DNA from: Hyperoplus lanceolatus
Lineage: Eukaryota > Chordata > Actinopteri > Uranoscopiformes > Ammodytidae
Assembly: GCA_026929865.2 (NCBI GenBank)
Contig: CM049403.1
Span: 22,272,501 to 22,336,500 of the forward strand
Direction: 5' to 3'
DNA length: 64,000 nt
Part shown: positions 50,361-62,139 of the stretch, piece after piece
Layout of the letters: the number at the start of each line of letters is the position of its first letter
Numbering within the stretch: the stretch's first letter is position 1
Translations under genes and position numbers: made by a program
Notes under the pieces: generated by a model
Databases searched by the model: none
Seen by the model: the letters and a program-made list of their open reading frames with translations, nothing else
What the model was told of the DNA's origin: nothing

Positions 50361-51174
50361 ATGAAGATTTTCTGTGAAAATGGCCGACATTTTTTTTTAT
50401 TCTGGGTGGAAAATATGATAGCCTATTTTTAGTATAGTTAAGCCATTAAAAGTGTTTGTGTAAACATTTTTAGCGAGAAATGTGCATTCCACTTTCATAA
50501 TCTTTGCTCGGTGAAAGTGTAGGATGTTTGGTTTGATAGTTATGACGAAGAATATTTCGCTATGTAATAACATGGTTGCTATGATGGTTGCTATGGACGC
50601 TGAGATCAGCAGCTCGCATGCTGCTTGAATCATGGCGGACAATGCTTCTCCTCTCATCGTCACCAGCGCATTTCAACAGGGATATTTTTCATGACTTTCA
50701 ATCTACCGGTACTGTATTTTAGTATATTGTGTCGTGCTAAAATGCACAGCTACATTGTATTAGTTGTATTAGTTGTATTAGTTCACAAACTATTATTTTT
50801 GATCAATTTGCCTAATTTAATTTTATAATGGCACCTTGTGAGTATTTATTGTGTTTTTGTGATCGTTGGTGGTCCTATTGTCTGATTGCATTTCGTTTTA
50901 TAATCTGTTAAATGTTCATGATCTCTGATTATGATTTATTTTTATAACGTTCCTTTGTAATCTTAATAATCTATTTTTACCGTTTATTTTTCGCTATCCT
51001 ACCACGAGCGGGGCTCCTATTAACTTAACGATCGCTCTCTATTAATCTGTAAATGTTATTTTTTATTTATTTTTGGTGAGAGCTGATTGAGAGCAGTAGA
51101 AGTACCGGTAGGGGGCGATAATTAAATAGCAATATCAAAAACTCCCCACAGGCTCCATGAAGAAGAAACCTGCA

Positions 51175-51683
51175 GTCAACAGCAACAAAAACATTCCGGA
51201 CTCCACCCATCCGGCCCTCTTCCTGTCCTCCTGTCCCAGACTCTCAGGTATGGTTGATTAACGTGATAAAACGTGTGCTGTAGCTTCGTTTTTAGGATAT
51301 CTGTCATTTTCGGTAAATGTTATTTACGTTGACGGTATCTGACGGTAGGCAACCGAAAGTAACTATCAAAAGAATGTAACACTAACGAGTAGGCTATGCT
51401 ATTTTGGCAAGGTAGCCTATTGAATTGATAATCAACCTATATCTGTAATTCAGAAAATATAAGTTAACCACTTACTTTGTCATTCTGAACAAAATATATC
51501 TTGCTCAGATTACTCCTTATTGAAAAATATTAAGCAAGTTAACACTGTGGATTGTTTGATAGTTAACTACATTGTAGCCCAGTAGTTTCGCACACAGGTT
51601 ATGGAGTAATGTAATGTTCTTCTTTCAGACAGACAGACAGACAGACAGACAGAGATGCAGACAGTTCAGTAGATTCTGGCATC
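51175..51683 (+). repeat. left arm of 12.1-kb inverted repeat (promoter/5' exon-like)
   Basis: This 509-bp arm is the reverse complement of 62783-63283. I compared them base by base and see two substitutions (near 51482 and 51496) and two extra AGAC units (six versus four) as the only differences. It reads like a 5' UTR exon ending ACTCTCAG with donor GTATGG at 51247, an intron, and acceptor TTCTTTCAG at 51620-51628 leading into the AGAC tract. There is no TATA box. Strand is given in the direction of the presumed transcript. Confidence 0.9.
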
Positions 51684-51737
51684 CTGGGTTTAAGTCTATA
51701 ATGCCTTGTTTCCACAGAGTAGAGCGGGTTGGTCATC

Positions 51738-51800
51738 ATGGAGGATGTGCTAGATGTCGGGCTTTTGGCTCAGTTATCAAAAATGTGTCTGGGACAGTAG
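51738..51800 (+). pseudogene. start of left convergent gene remnant (ATG-containing exon)
   Basis: The ATG at 51738 lies in the context ttggtcatcATGGAG, identical to the ATG inside the opposite arm (minus strand, 62754). Here the frame reads MEDVLDVGLLAQLSKMCLGQ and then stops at 51798-51800. No good splice donor precedes the stop, so the exon may be decayed. Another frame nearby (CARCRAFGSVIKNVSGTVEH, then RQNYCQECRSLF up to 51901) contains Cys-X2-Cys pairs but no recognisable family. I do not know the protein. Confidence 0.35.
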
Positions 51801-52137
51801 AACATGGGCTAAAATTCTGTATTCTGTTTTCATTAGGGTCTGAGGAACCATATAAAAGGCAGAATTATTGCCAAGAATGCAGATCCTTGTTCTTTGAGTA
51901 GATCAGAAAAAAAAGTAAAGTGTTTTGGATTGTCGTCCTGTTGCAGTCTTATCTAGATACATTTTGCATGCAGACTCCAGGAAGAGGTAGCTGTTAATCA
52001 TGTAAGATATTTGTATAATTTATTTCAGATAGAATAATACTAGTCTTAAATGGTACTCACATTAACAAGTGAAACACCTGGATATAATGTGTGTTATGGA
52101 AATATTTTGTGAGAATCTATATATGAATATATATATA

Positions 52138-53011
52138 CACTCACCGGCCACTTTATTAGGTACAGCACTTCATTTTCTTGTTAACACATATAACTAATCA
52201 GCCAATCACTTGTCAGCAACTCAATGCATTTAGGCATGTAGACCTGGACGGGACAACTTATTGCAGTTAAAACTGAGCAACAGAATGGGGAAGAAAGGGG
52301 TTTTAAGGGACTTTGAACATGGCAATGTTGAGGGTGCCTGCTGATCTACTGGGATTTTCACTCCAAACCATTTCTAGGGTTTACAGAGAATGGTCTGAAA
52401 AAGAAGAAAATATGCAGTGAGCGGCATTTGTGTGGACGTAAAATGCCTTGTTGAAGTCAGAGGTCAGTGGAGGATGGGCATACTGGTTCTAGATGATAGA
52501 AAGGCAACAGTAACTCAAATAACCACTTGTTACAAGCAGGGTATTCAGAATACCATCTCTGAACGCAAAACACGACCAACCTTGAAGCAGATGGGCTACA
52601 GCAACAGAAGACCCCATCGGTTGCCACTCCTGTCAGCTAAAAACCGGAAAATTAGGCTACAATTATCACAGGATCACCAATATTGGACAATAGAAGATTG
52701 AAAAATCATGCCTGGTCTGATGAGTCTCAATTTAAGTTGCGACATTCAGATGGCAGGTTCAGAGTTTGGCATAAACAACATGAAAGCATGGCCCCATCCT
52801 GCCGTGCACCATCAACCATGCCATGTTCAAACTTCACAGTCACCTAAACCCCCTTTCTTCCCCATTCTGATGCTCAGTTTGACTTCAGTACATTGTCTTG
52901 ACCACGTCTAAATGCCTAAATGCATTAAATTGCTGCTATGTGATTGGCTGATTAGCTTTTTGTTTTTATAAGCCTCTGAACAGGTGTACCTAATAAAGTG
53001 GCCGGTGAGTG
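52138..53011 (+). mobile_element. Tc1-like element remnant, 874 bp
   Basis: CACTCACCGGCCACTTTATT and the exact inverse AATAAAGTGGCCGGTGAGTG bound the element, with TA on each side (52136-52137, 53012-53013). These are the known ends of a widespread fish Tc1-like family. Full-length relatives are about 1.2-1.3 kb, so it has internal deletions. Confidence 0.9.
52417..52800 (+). pseudogene. Tc1 transposase, broken
   Basis: The frame at 52417-52701 contains DRKATVTQITTCYKQGIQNT, ERKTRPTLKQMGYSNRRPHR and LLSAKNRKIRLQLSQDHQYW, the second helix-turn-helix and linker region of a Tc1 transposase. After a frameshift near 52700, WSDESQFKLRHSDGRFRVW follows, which includes the first catalytic Asp (in WSDES). 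The second Asp and the Glu are not found. The N-terminal part is degraded. Dead copy. Confidence 0.85.
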
Positions 53012-53066
53012 TATATACTGTACATATATACATTCACACAACATGTGTTATGTCTTTTTTGAACAG

Positions 53067-53198
53067 TTGCGGCTAAGAACAGAAAACTCTGTCAAGCGAT
53101 ACAATCAGCAGGTGCCAGAGAAGAAGTGCATAGAGGAGATGATGGTGGAAAGACGACTGTCCGTGGTGGGACATGGCCATGGGAAGTGTACAGCAATG
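53067..53198 (+). pseudogene. candidate coding exon of left gene, 44 codons
   Basis: A TTTTTTGAACAG acceptor (to 53066) precedes an open stretch of exactly 132 bp ending at donor ATG|GTAAAG (53199). It reads LRLRTENSVKRYNQQVPEKK, then CIEEMMVERRLSVVGHGHGK and CTAM. The charged, helical composition looks like real protein rather than chance, but I recognise no family. It joins in phase 0 to the next candidate exon at 53669. It could belong to a gene begun in the left inverted arm, or to an unrelated gene relic. Confidence 0.4.
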
Positions 53199-53269
53199 GT
53201 AAAGAAAAACATCTGAGTGATTACATTTATTCAGAAAATTAGTTAATATGTTCTTGATTTTGTATTGCA

Positions 53270-53605
53270 GCGAGAGGTGTAAAGAGTACTAAAACATTCT
53301 AATAAAGTAAAGTACAATAGCTATGATGACATTTTACTTACTGTAAGTACAAGTTCAATTATCAGTCTAAAAATCTACTCAAGTAAAAGTAGCTCCTGTG
53401 TAGTGCAAAAAAGACAAGGGGAAATAAAAATGGCATGTATGCAACGCTACAGTGGCAGTTTGCCACTATACTTCAAACAAAACATACTAAGGTCAAAGTA
53501 AAATTGCAGATTGTATAAACTACTCAAAAAGTAAATACACTAAAAAAACTACTCAATTACAATAATATGAGTAAATGTAATCCGTTAAGACTTCTGCTTG
53601 CAGTG
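53270..53605. mobile_element. hAT MITE fragment, degraded
   Basis: GAGAGGTGTAAAGAGTACTA, AATCTACTCAAGTAAAAGTA and, near the far end, CTCAATTACAATAATATGAG with TAAATGTAATCCGTTA match the layout of a very common fish hAT MITE (AGTACT…ACTCAAGTAAAAGTA…GAGTAAATGTA). Terminal CAG ends are degraded. Confidence 0.6.
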
Positions 53606-53668
53606 TACAATGTGTACAGTGTTACAATTTACTGTTGGCCATTATGAGAACTCTTTGTATGATTTCAG

Positions 53669-53836
53669 AATTCACAAACATCCTCACTAAGAAGAAAAAT
53701 CTTCTATGCTGAAAGAGCAGCTAAAGAAGACAAGCTCTTGGTCCTTAAGGAGATGAGACAGCACTGCACCTATCTCAGAGGCTAGCTGATGTCATCAGGA
53801 AGCTGATCGTAGAAATGCCTGGAGGAAAGAACTATG
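53669..53836 (+). pseudogene. candidate coding exon, phase-0 continuation, one lesion
   Basis: GATTTCAG acceptor (to 53668) and ATG|GTAAGA donor (53837) bound 168 bp. In phase with the preceding candidate exon it reads NSQTSSLRRKIFYAERAAKE, then DKLLVLKEMRQHCTY, and meets a stop at 53783-53785. A one-base shift at that point keeps the frame open to the donor (RLADVIRKLIVEMPGG…). That suggests a recent single-base loss in a formerly coding exon. The family is unknown; the helical, Lys/Glu-rich content could be a coiled coil. Confidence 0.4.
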
Positions 53837-53984
53837 GTAAGAACATGGTGAGCACACAATGGAGGTCTTCTTATGCTATTTTGAGATGGAATTTAAGTCA
53901 GTGATCTTACTTTGGTCTGATTCTAACCCGGCAAGAATGACTGTTCCAATTGTTCCCTGTTTCATTTTGTATTTCCTCCTAGGA

Positions 53985-54412
53985 ACTGATGAGGGACTGC
54001 AGGTGTGCTGACAATAACCGGCTCCTTAACACCAGCAATAGTACAGGAGATCATCTTGGACCTCTCCTGGTCCACTAACACTTCCAGTCTGCTGAAAAAG
54101 GCTCATCAACCTTTTTCCTGTGGACACCGAAGAGACCCCACCTTTTTTCAGCTGTACTGATGAACTTCTACCACTGTGAGATCAAGAGCATCCTGACCAG
54201 CAGTGTCACAGTCTGGTAAGGTCACAGACCGTAAGGCGCTAAAGCGCATCACAGGGTTTTCAGTTCCTGCCATTGAGGACGTCCAAAGGAAACGCTGTCT
54301 TCTGCTAGCTCACAGCATCCTTAAAGACTCCTCCCACCCTGCCCACAGACTGTTTGCCCTCCTGCCCTCGGTAGATGCTTCAGAAGCCTCTGGATCAGAA
54401 CCAGCTGACTGA
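53985..54412 (+). pseudogene. 5'-truncated Rex/jockey-like LINE reverse transcriptase C-terminus
   Basis: Scattered over three frames are CADNNRLLNTSNS, DLSWSTNTSSLLKKAHQ, FYHCEIKSILTSSVTVW, DRKALKRITGFSVPAIEDVQ and LLLAHSILKDSSHPAHRLFA. This is the post-YxDD region of a common fish non-LTR polymerase. Several frameshifts and stops. The clade is not assigned. Confidence 0.75.
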
Positions 54413-54893
54413 AAAACAGCTGCACATCACCTCACTCACACCCATCATCGCCCCACTACTCCTCCTGGTCATACACACACATCTCTTTTCCACCTGTATT
54501 TGTGTATTATAGTAGGTTCATATCTCCGCAAAAAGTTATCAACCTGTACAATTTCTCCATATTCTATATATCTGTTATCTAGTATAGCATGCTCACTTCA
54601 CCTTAATCTGTATATTATAATCCTAAAAATATACTTATATTTATAGCATTTATTTATATGTATAGTATCCCATTAATCCAGCCATCCATATATGCCCAAT
54701 AATTCACATTTTTGTCATTATCTGTACATCTTGTAATTACATGTACTGTACTTAGCAGATTCCTGCACGTTCTGCTTATTGCACTTCTGGTGAGATGCCA
54801 ATTCTCTATACAATTTTGTTGCACTTTGTGCAATGACAATAAAGAGATTCTGATTCTGATTCTTATGTGTGATGACAATAAAGTTAAATCTCA
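54413..54893 (+). other. 3' UTR and tail of the preceding LINE
   Basis: AT-rich UTR ending with TTGCACTTTGTGCAATGACA, ATAAAGA, TTCTGATTCTGATTCT, then a second TGACAATAAAG with a TCTCATC repeat. The doubled tail suggests two tandem insertions or slippage. Confidence 0.6.
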
Positions 54894-57800
54894 TCTCATC
54901 TTTCCTTATTTGCCTCATTTGTTTGTTGTTTTGACTGTTTTTGAAATGCGGCCGTGGATCCCTTGTAAATGGCCTATATAAATGAAATATATTATAATTG
55001 TTATTATCCTGCTAGACACATGAATGGTTGATGATGGGAATAATTATTAAAAATGGACATTATTATATCTGTCTGAGAATCATATTGAATGCAAAATTGA
55101 TTTAACCTTTGCTTAATGTAGACTAACTGTTAAATCTATGAAGGTCTATCTAATCTCCGGAATCATACTTAAAGTAAAAAAAACTATAATGTTATTGATA
55201 CTAATTAATCCATTTTATTCATGATAATTCTCTGGAATCCCACAAAGACCATAGCTGTCTCATTTATATTAAAATATTATATTAAAGCTTGCTCTTTTGT
55301 GTTGGACATTAATAAATAGTTTTGGATAACATTGACTCTTCAATCTGAACTCATTTGTAATATAATAGCATTAGATATAAACTTGAATGGTCATCATTTA
55401 CTCTTTAGCTCTGCTGCTAGCTTACAGCTTCAACTGCCAACATTTTTCCAAATTTGAGTTGCACTGATCTGCACCGTTAATTTTCTGAAACCACATTATA
55501 TGTTATCAAATTACAAATCACAGTTACACATATATAGACCAAAACCATAAGAACGTTGATTAATCCGTTTTGCCATTAAACGCACCACCGTTTTTTTTAC
55601 AAGCAGCAGTTAGAAGAACTAAATAGCACTGATGAATGTATAGGCCTATATTTATATGTGACCAACATATGTTGCCACATAATGTAAACAAATGTGTTAA
55701 GTAGTACTTTCTCAATTGAAAAATGGGCGGAAAGTTGTTTTCTAAACAGAATGTCACAATCCTCAGCCTAAACGCAAGAACAATAAAAAACTACAAACAC
55801 AGGGAAATGCAATACGCAGTAGATTGCAGCGCCATATTGGTTGTAGTTCTAGTGTGTTTTCCCTATTATATGAACGTTTGACCAGGGAACTTGCAAGTAT
55901 ATTATATGTATTTGGTAGTGTTAAGCACATATATTTGGTCAGATTTAATTTTTGATATTGTTAAGAGGGTGAACTCATGTTTTGACCGTACTTAATGGCT
56001 CCCAGTGTATTTTTTACTAAGGTCATGATAAAGGAGGTCAATATCTTTCCAAAATAGTTAATCTTATGTCTCTATCACTTTTGGTTGTTTCCCTGTAAGC
56101 CTTCAAAAGTGCTTCAGTTTCAAGGTTCAAAGGGCAACCCTAAGGGTAGGTTACGCCCACAATGTTCACAGTGACATATTTGTAATCTCCTGATTAAGAC
56201 CTTTCCAATGACGTATTCATTGTCTTCCTACGACAAAGTTTGAATTTTCATCACTCTTCATGTGAAGCCCCTTCTATATGTACTTGTGGACACCCTGTTT
56301 GTGCCAAGCTGTATAGCATCAGTCAAAAAAGATTTAAGGGGTATTTAGTTATTAAATGTGTTCAATATATTGATGGTTACCTTATCCACAGTCATGCTTT
56401 TCAATTTGGACCAGTTTAGACCCAAATTAACCTGTAAACTACATTCTGTTTCATATCAATATGTTCCCATTCACTTAAAGCCATTTTGTCATTGTGTGAA
56501 AAAGGTGAAAAAAAATATTATGACTGATTACATGCAAAGTGGGATCTTTATTTGTTTATCATTGTTATTATTATGGCTTACAGCTTATGAAAACCCCAAA
56601 TTCAGAATCTCTGAAAATTTTAATATTACATGAAATCAATGAAAAAGAAATTTTAAATACAGAAATGTCAGCCCTCTATAAAGTATAATCATACATATGT
56701 ACTTGGTTTGGGCCCCTTTCGCATTAATTCTTGTCTCAATTCCAATTAATTTTCCATGATATTCTAATAATATGAGTATCACCTGTATGTCTGTGTGCAG
56801 CAACACAATACATTTTTAATTAACCAAGATATGAGCCTTAAAAGTACAAGCACAAAGTAAAAGGCCTATGCATGACGTTATGTGATTTACTGATTTACTA
56901 AGGGCTATTGACGACTCTATTGAAGAAGCCTACAGTCTGCTTATTTTAAATAAAATACAGCAATTGACTTTTTGTATATTATAGTTATATATGTACTATA
57001 ACTATACATGTTTAATCCACAGAGACTGGATTTAAACACCTTCTACAAGTCAACCATATTCCATATATTATTTTGCTTAATAATTCTTGTATAATCCCTA
57101 AAATACCACAAGGGAAGAGATCTTATGAGACTTAAATGCTCTCTAAATACATGTTTCTTATGTTGAGAAAATGAAATAGAATACTTGGAAATGTGTGTTT
57201 AATATATTTTCAAACAAAGTACATCTTTAAACAAACATGTGAAGATGTAACTTTAATTTTGATGCAAAAAGAAAAGACAGTAGGACTTAATGCAATTATA
57301 ACAAGTGCTATCCATGAGGCATCTCGTCTCCTCATCATCACAGCTTCCGTTCCCCCTTTCAGATGAAAACAAAGTATCGGCAGCTTACAGACAAACTCGA
57401 GACACCATGCCTAAAATCTGATGTACCATATAATAAACTTCAAATTACAGGAAAGATACACAAGATTATGATTGTATTTACTTCCACTGTGACAAAAGGA
57501 CAGAAAAAAAAGAAATATGAGGCTTAACGCCGGCCCTCCACAGAGGAGGAACATGGCTCTTCATTTAGGCTCCAGCAGCTCAAAACCTGTACACCATTCT
57601 TATTTTTGTAATGCCATTGGCAAAGACAGATGAGAGCAGACCTTTTCGGTAACACTTTACAATAAGGGTACATCAATTAACTGTTAATTAGTGCTTAGTT
57701 AATGATAATAACATTTAACATTTAGTTCATCCTCATAAAGCATTAACTAACTGTTAATATTTAGTTATTGTGGGTACGTTTATGCTTGGTTAGGCATTGT

Positions 57801-58078
57801 TAACTAATGCTTAGTTAAGAATGAACTAAGCATAACATTAAGTTAAGGCTTAGATAATTCTCCTTTTCAAATACTAGCAACAAATACAGAAAGGACACAT
57901 ACATATCAAAACAATCCCAATCTGGGGCGTTGAGATGAATTCGAGCCTTCAGCATCCATCTGCCACCCACTCCAAACGGCCATTCTTTTCCACTGCAACA
58001 CACAAACAAGGAGATATAAATGAAGATGTTATCTTAATACATTTTACCTGTACCTTTCAGACCTGCCGTGCTTTGTTT
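54894..58078. other. unassigned AT-rich DNA inside the inverted repeat
   Basis: No gene recognised. 56540-56770 (GCTTATGAAAACCCCAAATT, AGAATCTCTGAAAATTTTAA, TACTTGGTTTGGGCCCC) matches a dispersed fish repeat that I recall from many loci but cannot classify. 57647-57850 is listed separately. Confidence 0.4.
57647..57850. mobile_element. single-ended MITE fragment
   Basis: GGTAACACTTTACAATAAGG then GTACATCAATTAACTGTTAA is the terminus of a widespread fish MITE. Repeats of TGCTTAGTTAA lie inside. The opposite terminus is not seen. Confidence 0.5.
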
Positions 58079-58084
58079 GATTAA

Positions 58085-59691
58085 GGCGAGACACGGCAGG
58101 CAAAAACATTGTTTTTTTAAGCACTGGTCAATTTTGAGATTTGTGTCAATTTAGCTTCCATAACATGTCTTCTTTCAGACTAGTATGGATAAAAGGTCCA
58201 AAATATACGTTTTAGGTGTTTATTTTACTAAACTTTGACTGCTTGCGTCTGTATTTTGCTCCTAAATCCGTCAAAAGTGAGCATTCTAACGTAACATACA
58301 GCACCGCGACCGCTGTATGAATCATAATAACCAGCTCTGAATCTCAAGAACAACGTTATCTGATCCAAATATGGTCATTTCCTTTGGATCAGTAACCAAT
58401 CGTGAAAGTGTGAGGAGGGATTCAATGCTAGGAGAGCGACCTCATTGGCTAATGCACATTTCTGACGATGTGATTCGCTAAAAGGCATCACGTGATGCTA
58501 GCCCCGGGTAGCTCGAAAAGCACAAAATAAAATGGGAAAAACATCGAAAATATGCCAAACCAAGACAAAAAAAATACTTAATCAATTGGTTACGGACATT
58601 ACATGATCGCCATTTTAAGGGGAGAAGTGTTAAAGACATGTAAATCACGCCGATCACGTCGGGGAGACACAGACGTCAGATGATCAGAGGGGAGATGGTG
58701 GGGAGAGAGAGCGTCTGTGCCGACTAGTCTGGCTTGACCACTCCCGCCAGCGTCTATTAAGCGCTGGCGTCGGCAAACAACGCTACGCCTCCATTGGCTG
58801 CTTCCCGGGGTTAGCCCCGCCGTAGATGATTGTGATTGGTTTAAATAAATAAAAACAGGCCAGCCCAGTTTCCCCCCGAATAGACGGCTCTAAACGGAGT
58901 GCTTCCAGACCATACTACTTGCTGTAGTTTGGTCTGGCTTTGCGAGACTAGTGCCGACAGGAGCAGGTTGACAGGCAGTGGCTAATAATGAATTAACCAC
59001 GTTTAAATTAGCATGTGGATGTAAATGTTACTATGCTATGGTTTATATATGTTAAGCAGTGGTAGGCCTATATGGCATTGAGGGGTGTAGGGCCTAATTC
59101 AATAAATTACTCTACCTATAATCAGTGATTATCAGCAGAATTCACGTTTTTATCTTTAACGGCCGTTTTCTCAAAATGAGCTTTTTCCAATACTCTGCGA
59201 AAGATATCTCAACTTCTAGACCACTGACATCAACCAAACTTTCTATGATCATTCATAGCACTATTCTAAAGGTTTTTACACAAGGATTTGTTAATATATT
59301 GTTAATTGTCTGATTTATGATACATTTTCCTCCTAAAAACATGCCGAAAATGCATTTCTAAGACATGTACATAGTCTTTTTTGATTTATTAAATGAAAAA
59401 AGGCTGTATCCAAAATCTGTTGTGTAAAAACTTTAGAAACTAATATATGGTTAAAATAAAATAGAGATTTTAACTCTAGCTTTATCCAACATCTCAAAAT
59501 TTTTCTCGAAAAATTACCCAAATTTACGCATAATTGGTTAAATATTGCCATATTTGCATATTTAATAAAATATTAAAGAAAAACATGTAATACAAAAAAT
59601 AATTGTGTTAGTGTCAGTAATCAACTGGCAAAGTTTCATGATGATATCTATAAGTTAAAAAAAAATCCCTATTCACCTGGGGTGTCTCGCC
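58085..59691. mobile_element. TTAA-flanked element, 1607 bp
   Basis: GGCGAGACACGGCAGG at the left and the inverse of GGCGAGACACCCCAGG at the right are bordered by TTAA (58081-58084, 59692-59695), as in Kolobok or piggyBac elements. No transposase is recognisable in the AT-rich right part. A hAT MITE at 58725-58950 has inserted in it. Confidence 0.75.
58725..58950. mobile_element. hAT MITE, 226 bp, nested
   Basis: Ends TAGTCTGGCTT and its partner TTTGCGAGACTA are an imperfect inverse pair. A perfect 8-bp duplication GTGCCGAC flanks it (58717-58724, 58951-58958). Inside, GCCAGCGTCTATTAAGCGCTGGC is an inverted repeat. Confidence 0.85.
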
Positions 59692-60185
59692 TTAAAACAA
59701 ACTCAGGTTTTTTTCACCTTTGCTGTGGTAACTGAAACCCTGAAACATTAAGTTCCAAACAAACTGGTGCGGTTCGTAGTAATAATGTGATCTGACTGCT
59801 GGAAGCACTGATGTTCTCACGTGGCTTATGCCACTGAATTTTGGTTCTTCTCCAAACATTAACCCAAACTGTTGATTAACCAATCAATGGATCATTCTCA
59901 CATCAGGTGAGAACCAATTAAGTGGAGCTATGACGTTTTAAGCCGCCTTAACAATCCCTTACCTGTTTTAAGTCAAAAAAGTGGCATATGGTCCCGGCAA
60001 CTTTCTCATGCCGTGTTGTCATATTGGTCCTTTTTCACAAAAATCACCCTTTTCTGTTATCATTATATATCAAACTGTACAATTTGGGCAATTTGAACTT
60101 TACCATGATCAGAAGTACTCAATCTGTAATTTTGTGAAACTTTGCTGTTTGTGAGCATTGACTTGCTAGACTTTCTATTGAATTA

Positions 60186-60540
60186 TTTTCATTTCATTTT
60201 CCTTTATTTATTCTCGAAAGATCAATTGAGGTTACCCTCTTTTACAATGACGTCGAGACAGATACACAATATACAATGAGAATACACAACAAGCTTACAA
60301 AGAGACAACAACAATTAAAACATTCAGATCAATTGAATAAAATAGAACAATAGCCTAATTAAAACAGTTACAAGTGGAGTGGGGCTGATTCAAAATAATA
60401 ACTTTAAATTGGTTAACAGTTATGAGTGTATTTATTTTAATTTGATATTGTAGGCTGTTCCAGGAGTCAGGGGCACTGTGGCTAAAAGCAGTCTTACCAA
60501 GGTCAGACCGGGCGTATGGAACATATAACATGAGCATTTC
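60186..60540 (-). pseudogene. 5'-truncated LINE 3' end (minus strand)
   Basis: On the minus strand, from 60537, the frame reads VPYARSDLGKTAFSHSAPDS then WNSLQYQIKI, which matches the C-terminal DLGKxAFSxSAPxxWNxLQ block of fish L2-like ORF2 proteins, and stops at 60355-60357. A 3' UTR follows, ending with ATTGTAAAAGAGGGTAACCT, CAATTGATCTTTCGAG and AATAAATAAAGG. Only the last about 55 codons remain. Confidence 0.65.
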
Positions 60541-60631
60541 AGTTGAGCGGGTTTATATTAAAAGGTAAAGTCAAGTTGACATTTCACTTTGAGAGAAAAT
60601 ATAATCAATTGAGCTCAAAAGCTGACACTAA

Positions 60632-61019
60632 CCCTGCGTTCCAAAACCCATACTATTTACTATGGTAGAAAAAATATTTAAGATGTTCCGATTTTTGTGG
60701 CCAGATTTAGGTTAGTAAGCAATACCCAAGATTGTTAGTGTTGAAAACAGCATCCTATTTGGGTGATTCTGACCCATAATCCGGTGCGCACGTGAAGTGA
60801 AGTCACATCGACTAAGCCTCCATATGATAACAAACAGGGATGCGACGGATTTAAAAGCAAGAGGCAAGATCAAGTTGCAATGTTATAAATATGTTATTTA
60901 AAATAAGTAAAAGTATGTCCGAATAGTGTGCCTACTGTATCCCAACTAGTTTTTTTTTTATCTTTAGATGTGGAATTTAAAATAGAGAAAAGAAAGAGTA
61001 TGCAATTCGGAAGGCAGGG
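60632..61019. mobile_element. PIF/Harbinger-like MITE, 388 bp
   Basis: Ends CCCTGCGTTCC and its near-inverse GGAAGGCAGGG are flanked by TAA on both sides (60629-60631, 61020-61022). Pairs of CCCATACTATTTACT and AGTGTGCCTACTG strings recall a common fish MITE. Confidence 0.65.
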
Positions 61020-61106
61020 TAAGCCTGTTTCTAAGTATGTCATTTCTGTAATAACAAAATATGAAATTATTGCCCGAGCTCATTTGCATACTAAAGTCTA
61101 GAACGT

Positions 61107-61666
61107 TTGGCTAGTGTGACCACGCCATCCGTATTGCAGCACGGGACAGCCCCTTGGCCACGGCACACATGGGAGAGGTGTGCCGTGGCCAAAGTACAGA
61201 TGCTAATGAGATGACACGTGCACACGCACGGATACGCAACCTGAGCTGGATGACGTAGTCCATGCGCGACCCTTCTTCCCCACAATAATTGTAAACAATG
61301 GCGGCAAGAGGTTCACGAGTGGGTTCCGGTGCGATCGCGAAGTGGAGAGTTTGCTAGAAAATTGGGCCGGCGACAGTATTCAGTCGCAGCCATGGTCCCA
61401 GCTGGATAAGACCCACAACATTTCGGAGGTGTTTGGGGCAATCCACGACTACTGCTGTTCTCGATTGTTGTTCTACTAATTCCAGCAGCGAGTACGCTTG
61501 GTGATGACATATGTATCGTATTACGACGTGATGACGTATGTATGATAGAGCAATCGTGCCCGGGCTGCGGCCTTTGGGAGCAGTGTGACCACGGGCCAGC
61601 GAGGGAGTGGGGACAATCGTACTGGAGCACGGAACATGCAAACTTGCCTAGTGTGAGTGCGCCCTT
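61107..61666. mobile_element. GC-rich MITE-like fragment with 15-bp hairpin
   Basis: GGCTAGTGTGACCACGCC near 61110 and GCCTAGTGTGAGTGCGCCC near 61648 are direct rather than inverted. At 61154-61192 TTGGCCACGGCACAC pairs exactly with its inverse across 9 nt. Composition is far more GC-rich than its surroundings. Ends and class are unresolved. Confidence 0.4.
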
Positions 61667-61950
61667 ATATATCTATGTGAAACACCTAACAGCTATTGAC
61701 AACATTTGTTTGTCAAACTGTACTTTTCTGTACTACTTTGTAAAAATGTGGGTATCTCTTTTTCATTTGACAAAATATGTTGACAATTAAAAATAATTAA
61801 AGTACATAACCACTTTTGCAAATCCAAATGGATTGAATACAGGAATGAACATGCTTTGAATTAGTTTACATTTGATCAACTTATCAAGCACATTTCATTG
61901 GGGGTTAAACTTAGTTACAGAAGTCTAGATAAAAGATCACTTTTGCATAC

Positions 61951-62139
61951 CTGCTTCAAGAAAAACTGAGATGAATTCTGGAAGTACTTTTAGAGAATTG
62001 GATCATTCCCCCAGGAGGTCACAGGGCTGATCTTTTTGGTCGGTAGGTCAGGTCTGCTGGCTGTCCAATTGAGGTACTGGTTGATTAGGCAACAGCAGGG
62101 CTACCTGGACATGTGGGGCTGATGGTTCCTGTACATGTT
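61951..62139 (-). pseudogene. candidate decayed exon of the right convergent gene
   Basis: On the minus strand, acceptor ACTTTGCAG (62147-62140) opens a 189-bp stretch closed by donor GCAG|GTATGC (61950). One frame reads HVQEPSAPHVQVALLLPNQP, then VPQLDSQQT and stops. After a one-base shift RPDLPTKKISPVTSWGNDPI continues, then a stop and a further open piece (KVLPEFISVFLEA) up to the donor. Codon-like continuity across two lesions suggests a former coding exon. Family not recognised. Confidence 0.35.

Noticed and set aside
53975..54001. Splice acceptor (TTTCCTCCTAG) as the next exon of the left gene
   Set aside because: The sequence after it already reads as the LINE reverse transcriptase, so the acceptor is probably coincidental.
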